A program made the position numbers and the translations under genes. A DNA stretch of 64,000 bases from Hydnum rufescens UP504 (lineage: Eukaryota > Basidiomycota > Agaricomycetes > Cantharellales > Hydnaceae): NCBI GenBank assembly GCA_014904985.1, contig MU128991.1, positions 1-64,000 of the forward strand. Direction: 5' to 3'. Of this stretch, positions 48,440-60,344 are shown piece after piece (position 1 is the stretch's first letter; each line of letters opens with the position of its first letter). Below the pieces are notes generated by a model, which worked only from the letters and a program-made list of their open reading frames with translations, did no database searches and had not been told where the DNA came from.

Positions 48440-50203
48440 TATGACGGACGGAACGGGAAAATAGAGCGAGAGGGAGGAGTGGTCGAAACAAGCCGTCGGT
48501 CTCTCTTGCATGTCATCGTGGACCCCCCAGCAACACTAGGACTTCTAATCTGGGGAAAACGGACGAGTTCCGATTATTGTCGGTTGGTGTTGCCTGGCAC
48601 CGCAAAGGTCAAAAAATATAGCTTGAAAGAGACACTTCCAGAATCCGCTGCATCCAGCCGCATCCTCTTTTGTTCATTAATTCGAGGGGGGTTGGCGTCG
48701 CGAGCCTCATCGGGAGTATCCTTCGCTTGTGTAGACTGCAAAGCCAAACATAAAATTGTCCAGCATGGCTGTCACTGAAGCGTGGACCCATAATGAGACA
48801 TATTATAAGAACATACTGGGCGAGCATGACGACGGAATGGAGCCCGCCTAGTGACTAGAATAGAATCAAGGAATTAGTGTTGTACGACAGAAATGCACTC
48901 ATTCTCGAAACAAGCAGCGGACCGGAAAACCCAGCAACCTACCAGATGCGCACTTCTGGAACCTGGTCCGCCGACATCGCAATAAGAGACACATAGATAC
49001 TGCGATCACAATATCTGCGGCTGTCTGAAAGCCACCATGTACCATGCATCAGGGGAGGCAAGGGAGAGAGTTAGAGACAAGGGTAGATAGATTGGACGTA
49101 TACGCACTCGACTAGCGAGCCAGGTACGTTCCTCGACCATGAGTTGAAATTCTAATAGCATATTCCTACAACAAAGAGAAAAGAATACAAGCAGAAAAAT
49201 TAGAAAAACAAGCCGGTAGCTGGGGGCTCACCACTGGGAGTGCGAGGATGCATACCCTTTGATGGGGGTTGCCGCAACATACAAAAACATCGATTCGATG
49301 CCAGAACCCAATAAGGCATGATCCATGAAGACGTACGAAGATGAGGCCTAACCAGCACTGAATCCTAGTGCACGAGGGGAATAGCGAAGCACATCGAAAA
49401 GCGACAGTAATTGGGCAGGCCTAACCGAACTGCAGCAACACAAGGACTCCCCACAGCGACGGCGCAAGACGTTCCACACTGATCTATTCGGACATCAGGG
49501 CCACGACATACCACGAGCACACTATAGAATCCAGGGGCAGGGGGGGAAGTATGAGTGTGGTGGTTGATGTGGGAAGCCCTACAAGAGTAGACAGGTTGCT
49601 GCAGACCTTTGTCTAGATAGTGCCAAAGTCAAGATAAGGGCACCTATGACAAGAACTGACCCTGTGCTCACCGTGCTAATCTGATATATTCGGAATAGAG
49701 AGGTTGTCGGACGCCGGTAAACTCCGCAGTAGTTCCCAGTAGCAGTCTCGAAAAAAAAAGAGGAATACCAAGAGTTGGACAGCTCCCAAAGTCCTTTACA
49801 GTGGAAGCTAAGGAGGGTACTTCTGAAGGGCCTGGTCGGATTCCCCCAATACGTTTCGAAGAAATGGGCTTCTCAATATGAAAATGGGGAAACGACCCAA
49901 AGAATTCCCGGGAAATCCGACCAGGCCCTAAGTGTGCTACACTCAGCATAAAAAAACCCACCTGGGAACGGATAAATAACAGTGGATGAAAACGTATTTC
50001 GAGGGGATATGGAGAGATGTTTGGGAAGGCATGATAATAGTGAGACGTCTGGATAGTGAGGACACCAGAGCATCTGATGAATACGGGAGATCAGTGCTGT
50101 CGCGACCATCCTCAAGGGCAGAGGATACTGGCAAAGTGGTCATGAGGTTACCGAAGAATGAGTCACCAAAAGTGCGGAATAGGGGACCCTTCATTATCTC
50201 CAT
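48440..50203 (-). pseudogene. DUF6534-type copy 9, internally deleted
   Basis: The minus strand begins MEIMKGPLFRTFGDSFFGNL and then reads the SGVLTIQTSHYYHAFPN equivalent. It lacks the PLKLV segment with its intron donor, the exon coding YWWVVTNYGN, and most of VQTFFAHR. Downstream exons (RRRTGF-like, DUF6534 tail) are partly present to about 48480. A MITE sits in intron 3 at 49827-49929. Introns 1 and 11 have GC donors. It cannot encode a complete seven-helix protein. Confidence 0.75.
49827..49929. mobile_element. 103-bp MITE with GGGCCTGGTCGGATT inverted ends
   Basis: It begins AGGGCCTGGTCGGATTCCC and ends GGGAAATCCGACCAGGCCCT, a near-perfect inverted repeat of about 19 bp. It interrupts an intron of DUF6534 copy 9; the other copies lack it. 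TGA and TAA at the borders could be a degenerate 3-bp TWA duplication of PIF/Harbinger type, but this is not certain. Confidence 0.75.
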
Positions 50204-51040
50204 GATGGGGAAAGAGAGAGGCGACTGGGAAGGGAGTGCAATGGATGGGAGGCAAAGAGTAACAGATAGAACCGATGGCTAAATGAAGTTTCAAATATAC
50301 GACATCCGACAGTTCTTCTTCATTTGGTTGAGGTTACGGCTCGACAGATCACGTTTGATCACCCCATCACATCGTCCACTTCAGGATCAACGAGGCCAGG
50401 ATGAGGAAAAATCACGTTTCGTGATACGAAAATCAATCAGGATTGAGTTGAGAACCAAGGCAGATCACAGAAGATCAGACATCCCAATAAGATTTTTTTG
50501 ATCTTGAAATACAGTGTGAAAATTGCCACAGACAGTTTGGCGCGTGAGAACCAGGCACCCGGCCCGACTGTGCGGGCAGGACTCACGACTCGGCCCCAAC
50601 ATAAACCGCACCATCATCAGCGGTGGGAGGGAGGGGAAAAGAGAACAGGGTTCCTCGCAAGGGCTCTGCTGACAGGGCTAGTGCTCTCGAGACGTGACGA
50701 AACGAAGCGGAAGCAAAGCTCCGGCAGTCTCCGCGCAGTCCTCGAACTCCAACTTGGAATCCTCCCTGCTAACCATGGATATTGACCCCGTTCCAGAAAA
50801 ATCTGCTGAGATCTTCTTCCCTTGATCCATTCGAATTTGGAGTGAGCGGTCAAGAGTGATACAGGACGCGGAGGAATACGAACTTTGGCTGTCCGACGCC
50901 CGTTTTGTACTGTGCGGCGGTTGCGACATGCTGAAGTGGGGTTTCGAAATTTAAAACTCCACTAAGGCATTTCACCGAATGTGCAGATTGGAGCTAGCCA
51001 TTCCCCCGTGCATGGTATCACTCACGATATCTCACTCCAT
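50204..51040. other. Upstream flank of copy 9 and unassigned sequence
   Basis: 50763-50954 on plus reads IWSERSRVIQDAEEYELWLS and FVLCGGCDMLKWGFEI with one internal stop; it looks like an eroded coding fragment but I cannot name it. The rest shows no gene. Confidence 0.3.
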
Positions 51041-51960
51041 CTCCAGCTGTTCCCTACAACGCTCCAGGCGTAGCAACCGGAGAGGAGGCGCTCAGTGCTG
51101 AGGCACGCAAATTATCCATCTTGCATCGAAGGTTCATGCACAAGGTAGGTATCACTTTTCCGAGCGTTCGGGAAACTGGGATCATATCTCATTCGTACAA
51201 CTCCGTGGCTGGCCCCATTTATTGTCACCCACCTCCAACCACTTTGAAACTCAATAGATGCATTGCAGGATTCGCTCAGCATGCTGGAGGACCACGTCTT
51301 CGTACATATCTGACACGACTTGACTTGGATATCACTGAAGTCAGGATGACTTTTCAGGCGATTCACCAAATGACGATGAAGGTGAGCATAAATTCACTTG
51401 GCTTCATGTCTCTACCTAATACAATGTTCATAAATAGATATATAATGCGAGCTGTGGGGATGAATCTCGTATTCCTTACGTTGTGGTCCTCTTCAATCAT
51501 GGTGATGGCTCATATCTGTACATATTTTCGAAATCTACCTATGTGGCAGGGACCCAGGTTTTGCCGTCTGTATTGCCAACAATTCGGCAGTGTGACATCC
51601 TTACCCTCTCCACTGGTGAAGCCATCACCTACTTAGAGGGCTATGGTGGGAACACTGATGGTTCTTACATTCAACTATGTCAGTGACTGGGAGTGGCCCG
51701 TGTCATTAGGGTGTATCACGATCATGCTCAAAATGAACCCCAAGATGCCATTTTGGAGGTTGGATAGTACCGTTTCCACATATTTTGGGTCTTGTGAAAT
51801 ACCCTATTACAATACTGGTTTTTTCGTACTTGCAAAACCCGGGACATTGCAATTAGTTCATATCTTGGTTTATCCCCTCCTCTCGCTATTCCCGTCCTCA
51901 CACCTCCTTCCATGATAGGACTGTGCCGGAGACTGGACAATAGTCGCTGAGGTGGGGCGT
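51041..51960 (+). pseudogene. Mug135-like family pseudogene
   Basis: Three exons of the gene at 7134-7976 are recognisable in order. After an acceptor CCAG comes VPYNAPGVATGEEALSAEAR (51051 on), then NSIDALQDSLSMLEDHV (about 51250), then IYNASCGDESRIPYVVVLFN (51439 on) and STGEAITYLEGYGGNTDGSY ending near 51700. A two-base insertion in the first of these exons, a stop in the second, and a TGA after YIQLCQ disable it. Confidence 0.65.
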
Positions 51961-54636
51961 CGCATCACATAGTTCTATTCCGTGTTCTTCATCAATGTCC
52001 TGACTCATTAATGGGAACGGGATTTTGAACGGTTGGAGTTCTCCTGAGATCAACGGTTGTATCCCGGAAGTTTGTCCTTTCCTTTTGCTGACGCGTAATT
52101 TTGTTTTCTCTCCTTCGTGCCTCCAGATGCGCGGTGAAATACGGCGACGACTGGGTCGAATATTGTAGGTTCATGAAGTGGAGGTTCATCCTTTACGTCT
52201 ATTGATCCTCTACTTGTCATTCCTCATGCAGCATACCCGGCCGATACGATCATTCATTTTGGGTTAATATTAAATATTAAAGGCAATCAATCACAGTCTT
52301 CCTCTCACCAAGATCGGCGCCAAGGAATGAACTTTGAGCGTATCTCTGGCTTCGACTCTCTTCTTGTTCACCTTCCAATCACTAAAAAAGTGGGGAAAGT
52401 GACACCAGACGACTAATCTGGGGAATGAGGAAAAATAGTCCCGCACCAACATCTTGCGATCCTCACGTCAGGATTGGACGTGGGGAGCTGACAAAGTCAT
52501 ATTATGTTATTGCACGAAGCAGAAGAGCTGTCCCTACTGGTCATGTCGTCATCGTCTCCAGTCGGCCACCAGTGCTACCTCGTGCGTCATTACGGATTTG
52601 TCTTTCTTAATGGGGTAACGAACTGGTTGAAAACATTGAATTCAAGATCGCGCGTCATGATATGAGCAAGTGCGTGAGTACTGGGGGGTGGAAATAGCAA
52701 GGACTACTCCCCTTGGGGTCGTATTCGTAGAAGACCTCAGCGAAAAGGATTCCTTTAATTTTGATCAGAGCGGTTATAGGCGACGAGTGCGTGCGTCTAA
52801 GGTGCTATACAGGCTGTTAGTGTATAACGTAGTAGGCAGTGGGACCAAGGTAGACATACCAGCAGTGAGATGAGCCCCAGATCTAGAGAGATGAATGAAT
52901 GAAACCAATTCTCGGGGGAGAAAATCTTCCACACCAGGAAGTGTGCGGGCGAGTAGATACTGAATGGATTCAAATCAGACATTCTAAATTTTACTAATGG
53001 GAAATGCTACTTATAAGGAGACATGCATACACCGGGCCGTCTTGAGATTGCCCCGGGGTTCCAAATGCAGAGCCACAGCACTTTATACGGAACGGGAAGT
53101 CGGCAGGGATGAGATCCTCGGGCTTCGGCGATGTTTCAAATACCAGACACCTGAATGGACCATGATACCACTAATTCGATCGGGTGTCACCTAGAACAGA
53201 TTTCAGAGTGGGTAGGTATGATACGAACCAAGCTGTACGGCATGATTGTGCAGTTGATTTGGGAGGCGGCGGGGACGATGTTGGCAGAGAGTGGTGGATC
53301 TGATATATATTCGGAGATCAGTTTGGAGATCGGAGAAGCACGCATGCCGTGCCGATGAGGGGTTCCTACACACCCGATCATTGAATATACTTGACCGAAG
53401 GACACAGGCATAAACAAAGCAAACGATATGTACGTTTCGATAATGGAGATGACACCACCGAATACGCGTGGATAGGTATAGCGCGGTGACAACTGAAGTC
53501 TGCCGCCTGCTGGCCCAGACAAGTCCCAGATCAGGATTCTGTGACAGACGCATCATTGCTCAGAGCAAGTTTGCGTGCCCATATCGATCCTAGGATGGCC
53601 GGACAACCGCCCGATGCCACTCGAGTTCATGCTTCTGTTGGATAGTTGTCATTTTCCGCGCCGGGCGATCGATATGCCGCTTGACCATCATGTGCTTTGC
53701 ATAGAACACGCCACCAATCGCATGACCGGACATCGTCGGATGCGGCGGTGGCACGTCGTACGAGAACAGGGATATTTGGAAGACAATATTGGGAGAACGA
53801 CGTTGCCCTTCATATCACAGGGATTTTAAAAAAACAAATGAAGTGGGCTGCCGAGCACAAAAACAATTGAAGCAGGAGGTTCGAGCGAGGGACTCACGAA
53901 CACCCAACTTATCACTCATACCAGGACACTTTCCACACTATCCTCTTCTTAGTGGGGGAAAAGGTCCCATCCACACCCTCCCGACTGCCAGAACAGGCCG
54001 TGGTCTCCGAGCAGTACCCTCAGTGCGGGTCGGGGTCCCACCATACAGTGGGGCCGGGTCAAATTATTCCGCGTGGGACCCCAGTCCGAGGCCACAACCG
54101 ATAATGAATCCAGGAGCTCATGTAAAGGGGCTGCAGCAATAGTGACCCACGGGGTTAGAGTCCCCAAGCAAGACTAGCCACAGAGAGTTCCCGCTTCTCC
54201 AGCACCCAGTGCTAACGGAACAAATTTGAAAATTGTCGCAAAACCCCGTCTTTTCACAAACGTTGATCCCTGTTGAGATTGACTAGAGTAAAATGACTGA
54301 CCGAGCTCCGCCATTGCGGCGCCATGTCATTACGTCAGCAGTTTCCTAATGAAGATCGATAGGGACTGACGGCTCCGAAAACGCATTTTTGGCATTTTCG
54401 GACTAGTCGACACTGGTGCCACTCGCTAATTTCTGAAAGAGCAGAACATAATAGGTGCCCTATTTTTCATGGGGTACTTGAAGCACCAGGAGCTTCTCAA
54501 TAAGGCCTGCCTCGTAGTCCCAACTTGATCTCCGCTTCCGCACGTGGATCCTGGTCGATCACGTTACAGTCTGTCATCTTTAAACGTCTAACCAATCCAT
54601 CAGTTACCACTCAGTTACTGCACACTCTCGTACATC
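51961..54636. other. Region without a named gene, upstream of the NACHT-WD40 gene
   Basis: On minus, 53187-53522 reads a hydrophobic stretch VISIIETYISFALFMPVSFG, and about 53600-53780 reads AIGGVFYAKHMMVKRHIDRP in another frame with a nearby stop. These could be remnants of one gene, but I recognise no family. The 52250-52300 stretch is A/T-rich. 53950-54150 is GC-rich without motifs. The last few hundred bases presumably contain the promoter of the gene starting at 54637. Confidence 0.35.
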
Positions 54637-57600
54637 ATGGCATCCAAAGACCCACCACACTCAGCGGATGTGCGCACAGTGTATATTTCAGGTATGCCGT
54701 CTACTTCCAGTCCAGCAATTCACATCTAACAAACCTGTTTGGCCTTCGCGACAGATGCCAAATGCAAAAGCCATCTTTTACGTCCGTCAAAACGATATCG
54801 CCTTCACTTCACCATTGGGCCTCTCGATACTGTCACCGGACTTCGTTCGCCAAAGTCGGAGTACATCGAGGCAAAACAAGATACTGTGATGTGGAAGGAT
54901 CCCTTCGGGGATAAGTTGTAGGTCTCCTTCACGCAATCATGCCTCGTTATCCTTTATTCACATTCTCCCGACAGCACGGTGAATCTGACACCTATCGAAG
55001 GCAGAGTGGCTATAGAGTTGCACATGCACCGTTTTGGACGTTCGGGGCAGATCGTCGCATCGTGTCGTTTGGATCTCTCCTCCACGGGAGATAAAGGTGA
55101 ACCAGCTCATATTTGTGTGAAGAGAGGGCCGCGCTCACACACGGTCTTTCTCCCTGCAGAGATACACCTCGATTTGAAAGATGACGCGAACGACAAATTC
55201 GGAGACCTGACAATATGTGTGGCATCCTCTCTCGTATCCACTGGTGAGGCTGCGCAGAATGCCAGCGAGGCTGCCGAGCAGCCAGACCCTGGACTACCGG
55301 CTGTCAACGCCCTCGTATCCGCTGGTGAGGCTGTTCAGAATGCCAGCGAGGCTGCCGAGCAGCCAGGCCCTGGACTACCGGCTGTCAACGCCCTCGTATC
55401 CGCTGGTGAGGCTGTTCAGAATGCCAGCGAGGCTGCCGAGCAGTTAGGTCCCGGACTACCGACTGTCAACGATCTTGTATCCACTGTTGAGGCTGTCCAG
55501 AATGCCAGCCAGGCTGCCGAGCAGCTAGGTCCTGGACTACCGGCTGTCAACGACGCCATTCAAGCGATTTCCCCGCTTACAGTAGAAATCACAGCCCAGT
55601 TCAATGCCTGGCAGCCCTTGCTGAGTCGCCTCGGCGCACTTGTGAAAGTTGCCGATGCGGCCGCTGAGGCACGTTTCATTCTGAATTCCCTGGGCTCTGT
55701 GACCACTAAGAACTATTTACAAAACAGGTTCATCCCTGGATCAAGTTAGCATGGGGTGTCGTCTCAGCAGCATATAAGGTACGACAAGATTCAAGTTTGG
55801 TGTGTGTATGCTCCGACTGGTGTTTCATTAGATCCCTGCCGTCCAGAGCGACCGAGATGCCAAAGTGATGGATTTAGTGCAGACTATGACGGATAGCTGT
55901 TCCTTTGCCGAAGAAGGCGAGGAATTGAAGAAACGCTCGAAAGGAGATCAAGAGATCATCAACCAAATACTGCACCAAGTAATGGAGTGCGCCAATTTTA
56001 TTCGGGACTATTGCAGGGACAAGTCCTTCGGTGTGTGGGATCCTGCATGTTCTACATACTCCAAGACTAATCTCTGTGGGCCGCAGTCAAACGCACTGTG
56101 AAGTACACGGTTTCTCTTGTGGACGCACAGATCGATAAATACAAGGGGACCCTTGAGACTCTCCGACGTAATCTGATTGATCATGCGAATATACAGTGCT
56201 CCGTGATTACGCATCGCGTCTTAGACGTCGTGACTGAAGTCCGTAAGTGCTTCTTGTATGTCTTCGGTCGGAATCTATGTTCTAAGATGGTCCACAGGGG
56301 ATCTTCAAGTGCTCAGCGAAATAAAATACGCGCCGGAGGCCCATCACCCACTGGATAAAGCGTGCTTACCAGGCACACGTACCGAGATCATCGATGCCGT
56401 TGTGCATTGGGCTGTTGGAGCGGATACGTCTGCGGTTGATTCGAACGGCTCAATTCCATTGAGCTCTAAGGAATCGTCTCGTGTGCTTTGGTTGTGTGGT
56501 CTGGCGGGTGCGGGGAAGTCGTCGATCCTTCGCTCATGTGCGAAACGCGTTTCCAACCTTAAACGCATGGGGTCGTACTACGGCTTCGACAAAAGTAAAC
56601 CCCTCGCAAATTTGACAAACTTGTTCAGTACGATCGCTCAAGACCTCGCCGACCTCGATAACTCCCGGAAGCAGCGCCTTGTCGATGCTGTCAAGAACAA
56701 CACCGCGATACGAAGAACGCTCGACTGCACATTGCAGTTTGAACACTTTATCGTCGGATCATTCGAGGATGATAAGGCTGTGGGGGAGACCGTTGTCTTC
56801 ATTGATGCATTTGACGAATCTGGGGACGTCAAGGCTCGTGCCGACGCGCTCGCTATTCTAACAAAGCGAGCGTCAGAGCTTCCTTCGGGACTTCGAGTCG
56901 TAGTCACTTCGAGACATGAGCTCGATATTCAAGATGCATTGCAGTCTCCACTTCCCCCTGGGGTTGACGTCGTGCGTGTGGACGACATTCCGGCTGCTCA
57001 GACCTGGCGCGATATCGAGACGTATATACGCAATGAACTCCGTGATGTGGATGAGTTGCGAGAGAAGAAGTATCAGGAACAGCTGAATGCACTCATTCGG
57101 AAGGCTGGAACATCCTTCCAGTGGGCTGCTACCGCCTGTCGCTTCATTTCCAGTGATGACAGTGATGCTGGCGCCGATCCGCGGGATCAGATTGGGACGG
57201 TGCTGCGTGCTGATGAAGGCCTGTATGCGCTCTATCGTACCGTGATGAGGGAGCACTGCAATCCATCGCATGAGATGCAAGTAAAACGAGTCAAGTCAAT
57301 CCTGGGCCGAGTGATATGCGCTCAGGAGCCTTTATCATTGCGTGCTCTTGTGCACCTAGTTCCATCCGACTCTATCCTCACTCCAGATGACATGCGGATA
57401 CAACGACGGATTGTGAAGCATCTCGCTTCTCTCCTTAGTGGCACGCACAGTGACGATGAGCCGATTGTGCTTCTCCATTCGTCTTATCGGAACTTCTTGT
57501 GTGACTCAGAGCATAACGAAGATTTCTATATCGACATAGGCGAAGCAAATCAGCGCATGGCCCTGGCGTGCTTCCGCGTGATGGAGCAGACTTTGACCTT

Positions 57601-60337
57601 CAATATCTGTCAAATTCCAACGTCATTCCTTCGCAATATCGACATCCCCAACATCAAGGGCCTCCGTGAAAAACACATCCCTTCTTATCTGTATTATGCT
57701 TCTCGATTCTGGGGTTCCCACATGTCCACAACACCTAGCAGCAAGGTGGCTCATAAACACTTGGAGTCATTCTTTTGCAAGGATTTCCTAGCCTGGTTGG
57801 AAGTGATGAGCCTTACAGAGAGCTCCCCTCAAACTGTGTTATCCTCTCTTAGTACATCTCATGTAAGGATGGCTCTAATTTGAGTACATGCTGAAGCTGC
57901 AGGCTGATTCTTAACATGTAATCCCTAGATGCCTCTGAACCTTATTGAATTGCAACATGATGCCAAGCAATTCATCTCCATGTTCTCAAGTGCCATTACA
58001 ACTAGCATGCCTCACATCTACCTCTCTGGGCTGACATTTGCTCCAGTGTCATCCCTCCTACATCAGAGGTGGCAAGGTCAATTTCCAGGAGTTGCAAAAC
58101 TTGCTCAGGGACAACTTCAGGACTGGCCAAAGATGATGCTGAGCTTGGAAGGACATGAGGGTCTCATCTGGTGCATTGCTTTCTCACCTGATGGCAAGCA
58201 GATTGCTTCTGGCTCTGAGGACAAGACCATACAACTCTGGAATGTGGAGACAGGTGTGAGGATTGGCCAGCCAATGGAGGGGCATGATGATGTCATCTGG
58301 TGCATTGTTTTCTCACCTGATGGCAAGCAGATTGCATCTGGCTCTGGGGACAGGACCATACAACTCTGGAATGTGGAGATAGGTGTGAGGATTGGCCAGC
58401 CAATGGAGGGGCATGATGGTGCCATCATGTCCATTGCTTTCTCACCTGATGGCAAGCAGATTGCATCTGGCTCCTTGGACAAGACCATACAACTCTGGAA
58501 TGTGGAGACAGGTGTGAGGATTGGCCAGCCAATGGAGGGGCATGATGGTGCCATCCGGTCCATTGCTTTCTCACCTGATGGCAAGCAGATTGCTTCTGGC
58601 TCTGAGGACAAGACCATACAACTCTGGAATGTGGAGACAGGTGTGAGGATTGGCCAGCCAATGGAGGGGCATGATGATGCCATCTTGTCCATTGCTTTCT
58701 CACCTGATGGCAAGCAGATTGCATCTGGCTCCTATGACATGACTGTACAAGTCTGGAATGTGGAGACAGGTGTGAGGATTGGCCAGCCAATGGAGGGGCA
58801 TGATGATGCCATTGTGTCCATTGCTTTCTCACCTGATGGCAAACAGATTGCATCTGCCTCCTATGACATGATCATACAACTCTGGAATGTGGAGACAGGT
58901 GTGAGGATTGGCCAGCCAATGGAGGGGCATCATGCCATCCGGTCCATTGCTTTCTCACCTGATGGCAAGCAGATTGCATCTGGCTCCTATGACTTGACCA
59001 TACAACTCTGGAATGTGGAGACAGGTGTGAGCACTGGCCAGCCAATGGAGGGGCAGCATGATGCCATCTGGTCCATTGCCTTCTCACCTGATGGCAAGCA
59101 GATTGCATCTGGTGGTGGGGACAACACCATACAACTTTGGAATCTGGAGACAGGTGTGAGGATTGGCCAGCCAATGGAGGGGCATCATGATGCCATCCAG
59201 TCCATTGCTTTCTCACCTGATGGCAGGCAGATTGCTTCTGGCTCTGAGGACAGGTCCATACAACTCTGGAATGTGGAGACAGGTGTGAGGATTGGCCAGC
59301 CAATGGAGGGGCATCATGATGCCATCTGGTCCATTGCTTTCTCACCTGATGGCAAGCAGATTGCATCTGGCTCCCAGGACCACACCATACAATTCTGGAA
59401 TGTGGAGACAGGTGTGAGTGTTGGCCAGCCAATGGAGGGCAATCATGGTGCCATCATGTCCATTGCTTTCTCACCTGATGGCAAGCAGATTGCATCTGGG
59501 TCCTGGGACAAGACCATACAACTCTGGAATGTGGAGACAGGTGTGAGGATTGGCCAGCCAATGGAGGGGCATGATGATGCCATCTTGTCCATTGCTTTCT
59601 CACCTAATGGCAAGCAGATTGCATCTGGCTCCTTGGACATGACCATACAACTCTGGATGGTGGAGACAGGTGTGAGGATTGGCCAGCCAATGGAGGGGCA
59701 TCATGGCTCCATCTGGTCCATTGCTTTCTCACCTGATGGCAAGCATATTGCATCTGGCTCCCATGACAGGACCATACAAGTCTGGAATGTGGAGACAGGT
59801 GTGAGGATTGGCCAGCCAATGGAGGGGCATGATGATGCCATCATGTCCATTGCTTTCTCACCTGATGGCAAGCAGATTGCATCTGGCTCCCGTGACAAGA
59901 CTGTGCGACTCTGGAATGTGGAGATAGGTGTGAGGATTGGCCAGCCAATGGAGGGGCATCATGATGCCACCCAGTCCATTGCTTTCTCACCTGATGGTAA
60001 GCTGATTGCTTCTTATTCCAATGACAACATCCCCAAAATTTCATGGCTGCCCACTGCAGAGTCTAAACACTGCCTCCAGTACCCTGTGCATCTGTTCCCA
60101 CTCCCACCATCCCCCTTTCACCTTGATGATGGATGGATTTTGGGACCCAGTGGTGAGTTTATTCTCTGGGTGCCAGCTACCTACCATGCATCCCTGGAGC
60201 ATCCTCACTGTCGCATCATGGGAACTCCCAACAATACCCAGATTGATTTTCAGCACCTTAAGTGTGGCACAGAGTGGGGACAATGTCAAGAACTGGTTGG
60301 TGAAGTAGACAATGGTGGTGGTTTCACAGATTTGTAA
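54637..60337 (+). CDS. NACHT-WD40 STAND receptor (NLR-like), 1763 aa
   Basis: Exons: 54637-54691, 54755-54917, 54975-55668, 55728-55778, 55832-56030, 56087-56242, 56298-57862, 57929-60337. The total is 5292 nt in frame. Domains: a C2-like N-terminal region (about 1-150), four 27-aa repeats (about 160-270), a helical linker with HPWIKLAWGVVSAAYK, a NACHT ATPase with Walker A GLAGAGKS (507-514) and Walker B VVFIDAFDES (605-614), a helical region, and WD40 repeats from about residue 1034. The C-terminal tail (GWILGPSGEFILWVP) also occurs, as I recall, in related fungal proteins. STAND proteins of this class (Podospora HET-E/HET-D) switch from ADP- to ATP-bound oligomers after ligand binding by the WD40 part and act in non-self recognition. 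Here the ligand and output are unknown. The intron after exon 3 needs a GC donor (GAG/GCACGT). Confidence 0.9.
55231..55554 (+). repeat. Four 81-bp tandem repeats coding 27-aa units
   Basis: The units read LVSAGEAVQNASEAAEQ followed by xGPGLPAVNA, with small changes between copies. They are in frame within exon 3 of the NACHT-WD40 gene, between the C2-like region and the helical linker, and probably form a flexible or coiled spacer of variable length. Confidence 0.9.
58145..60040 (+). repeat. WD40 repeat array, 14 full repeats plus one degenerate
   Basis: Repeats of 43 codons (129 bp; the seventh is one codon shorter) follow the pattern GHxxxIxSIAFSPDGKQIAS then GSxDxTIQLWNVETGVRIGQ. Fourteen complete units would fill two seven-bladed propellers; the fifteenth loses its pattern after IASYSND. 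DNA identity between units is very high. ORFs on minus across this region are shadows. Confidence 0.95.
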
Positions 60338-60344
60338 CATTTGA

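Noticed and set aside
51121..51636. 171-codon plus ORF starting MHRRFMHKVG
   Set aside because: The Mug135-like pseudogene in the other frames explains this region better, exon by exon.
53187..53556. Overlapping 111- and 117-codon minus ORFs as a transporter gene
   Set aside because: One hydrophobic stretch is not enough, no family motif was recognised, and no splice pattern extends it.
56258..57883. NACHT segment as a separate gene ending at 57883
   Set aside because: A GT-AG intron at 57863-57928 joins it in phase 0 to the WD40 exon, and the whole gene sums to a multiple of three.
58145..60040. Regular 129-bp repeats as a possible CRISPR array or satellite
   Set aside because: The period is a whole number of codons and each unit spells a WD40 repeat in one continuous frame; there are no spacers.
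58117..60044. Series of minus-strand ORFs up to 198 codons across the WD40 region
   Set aside because: They repeat with the same 129-bp period and are open only because the WD40 codons happen to lack stops on the opposite strand.
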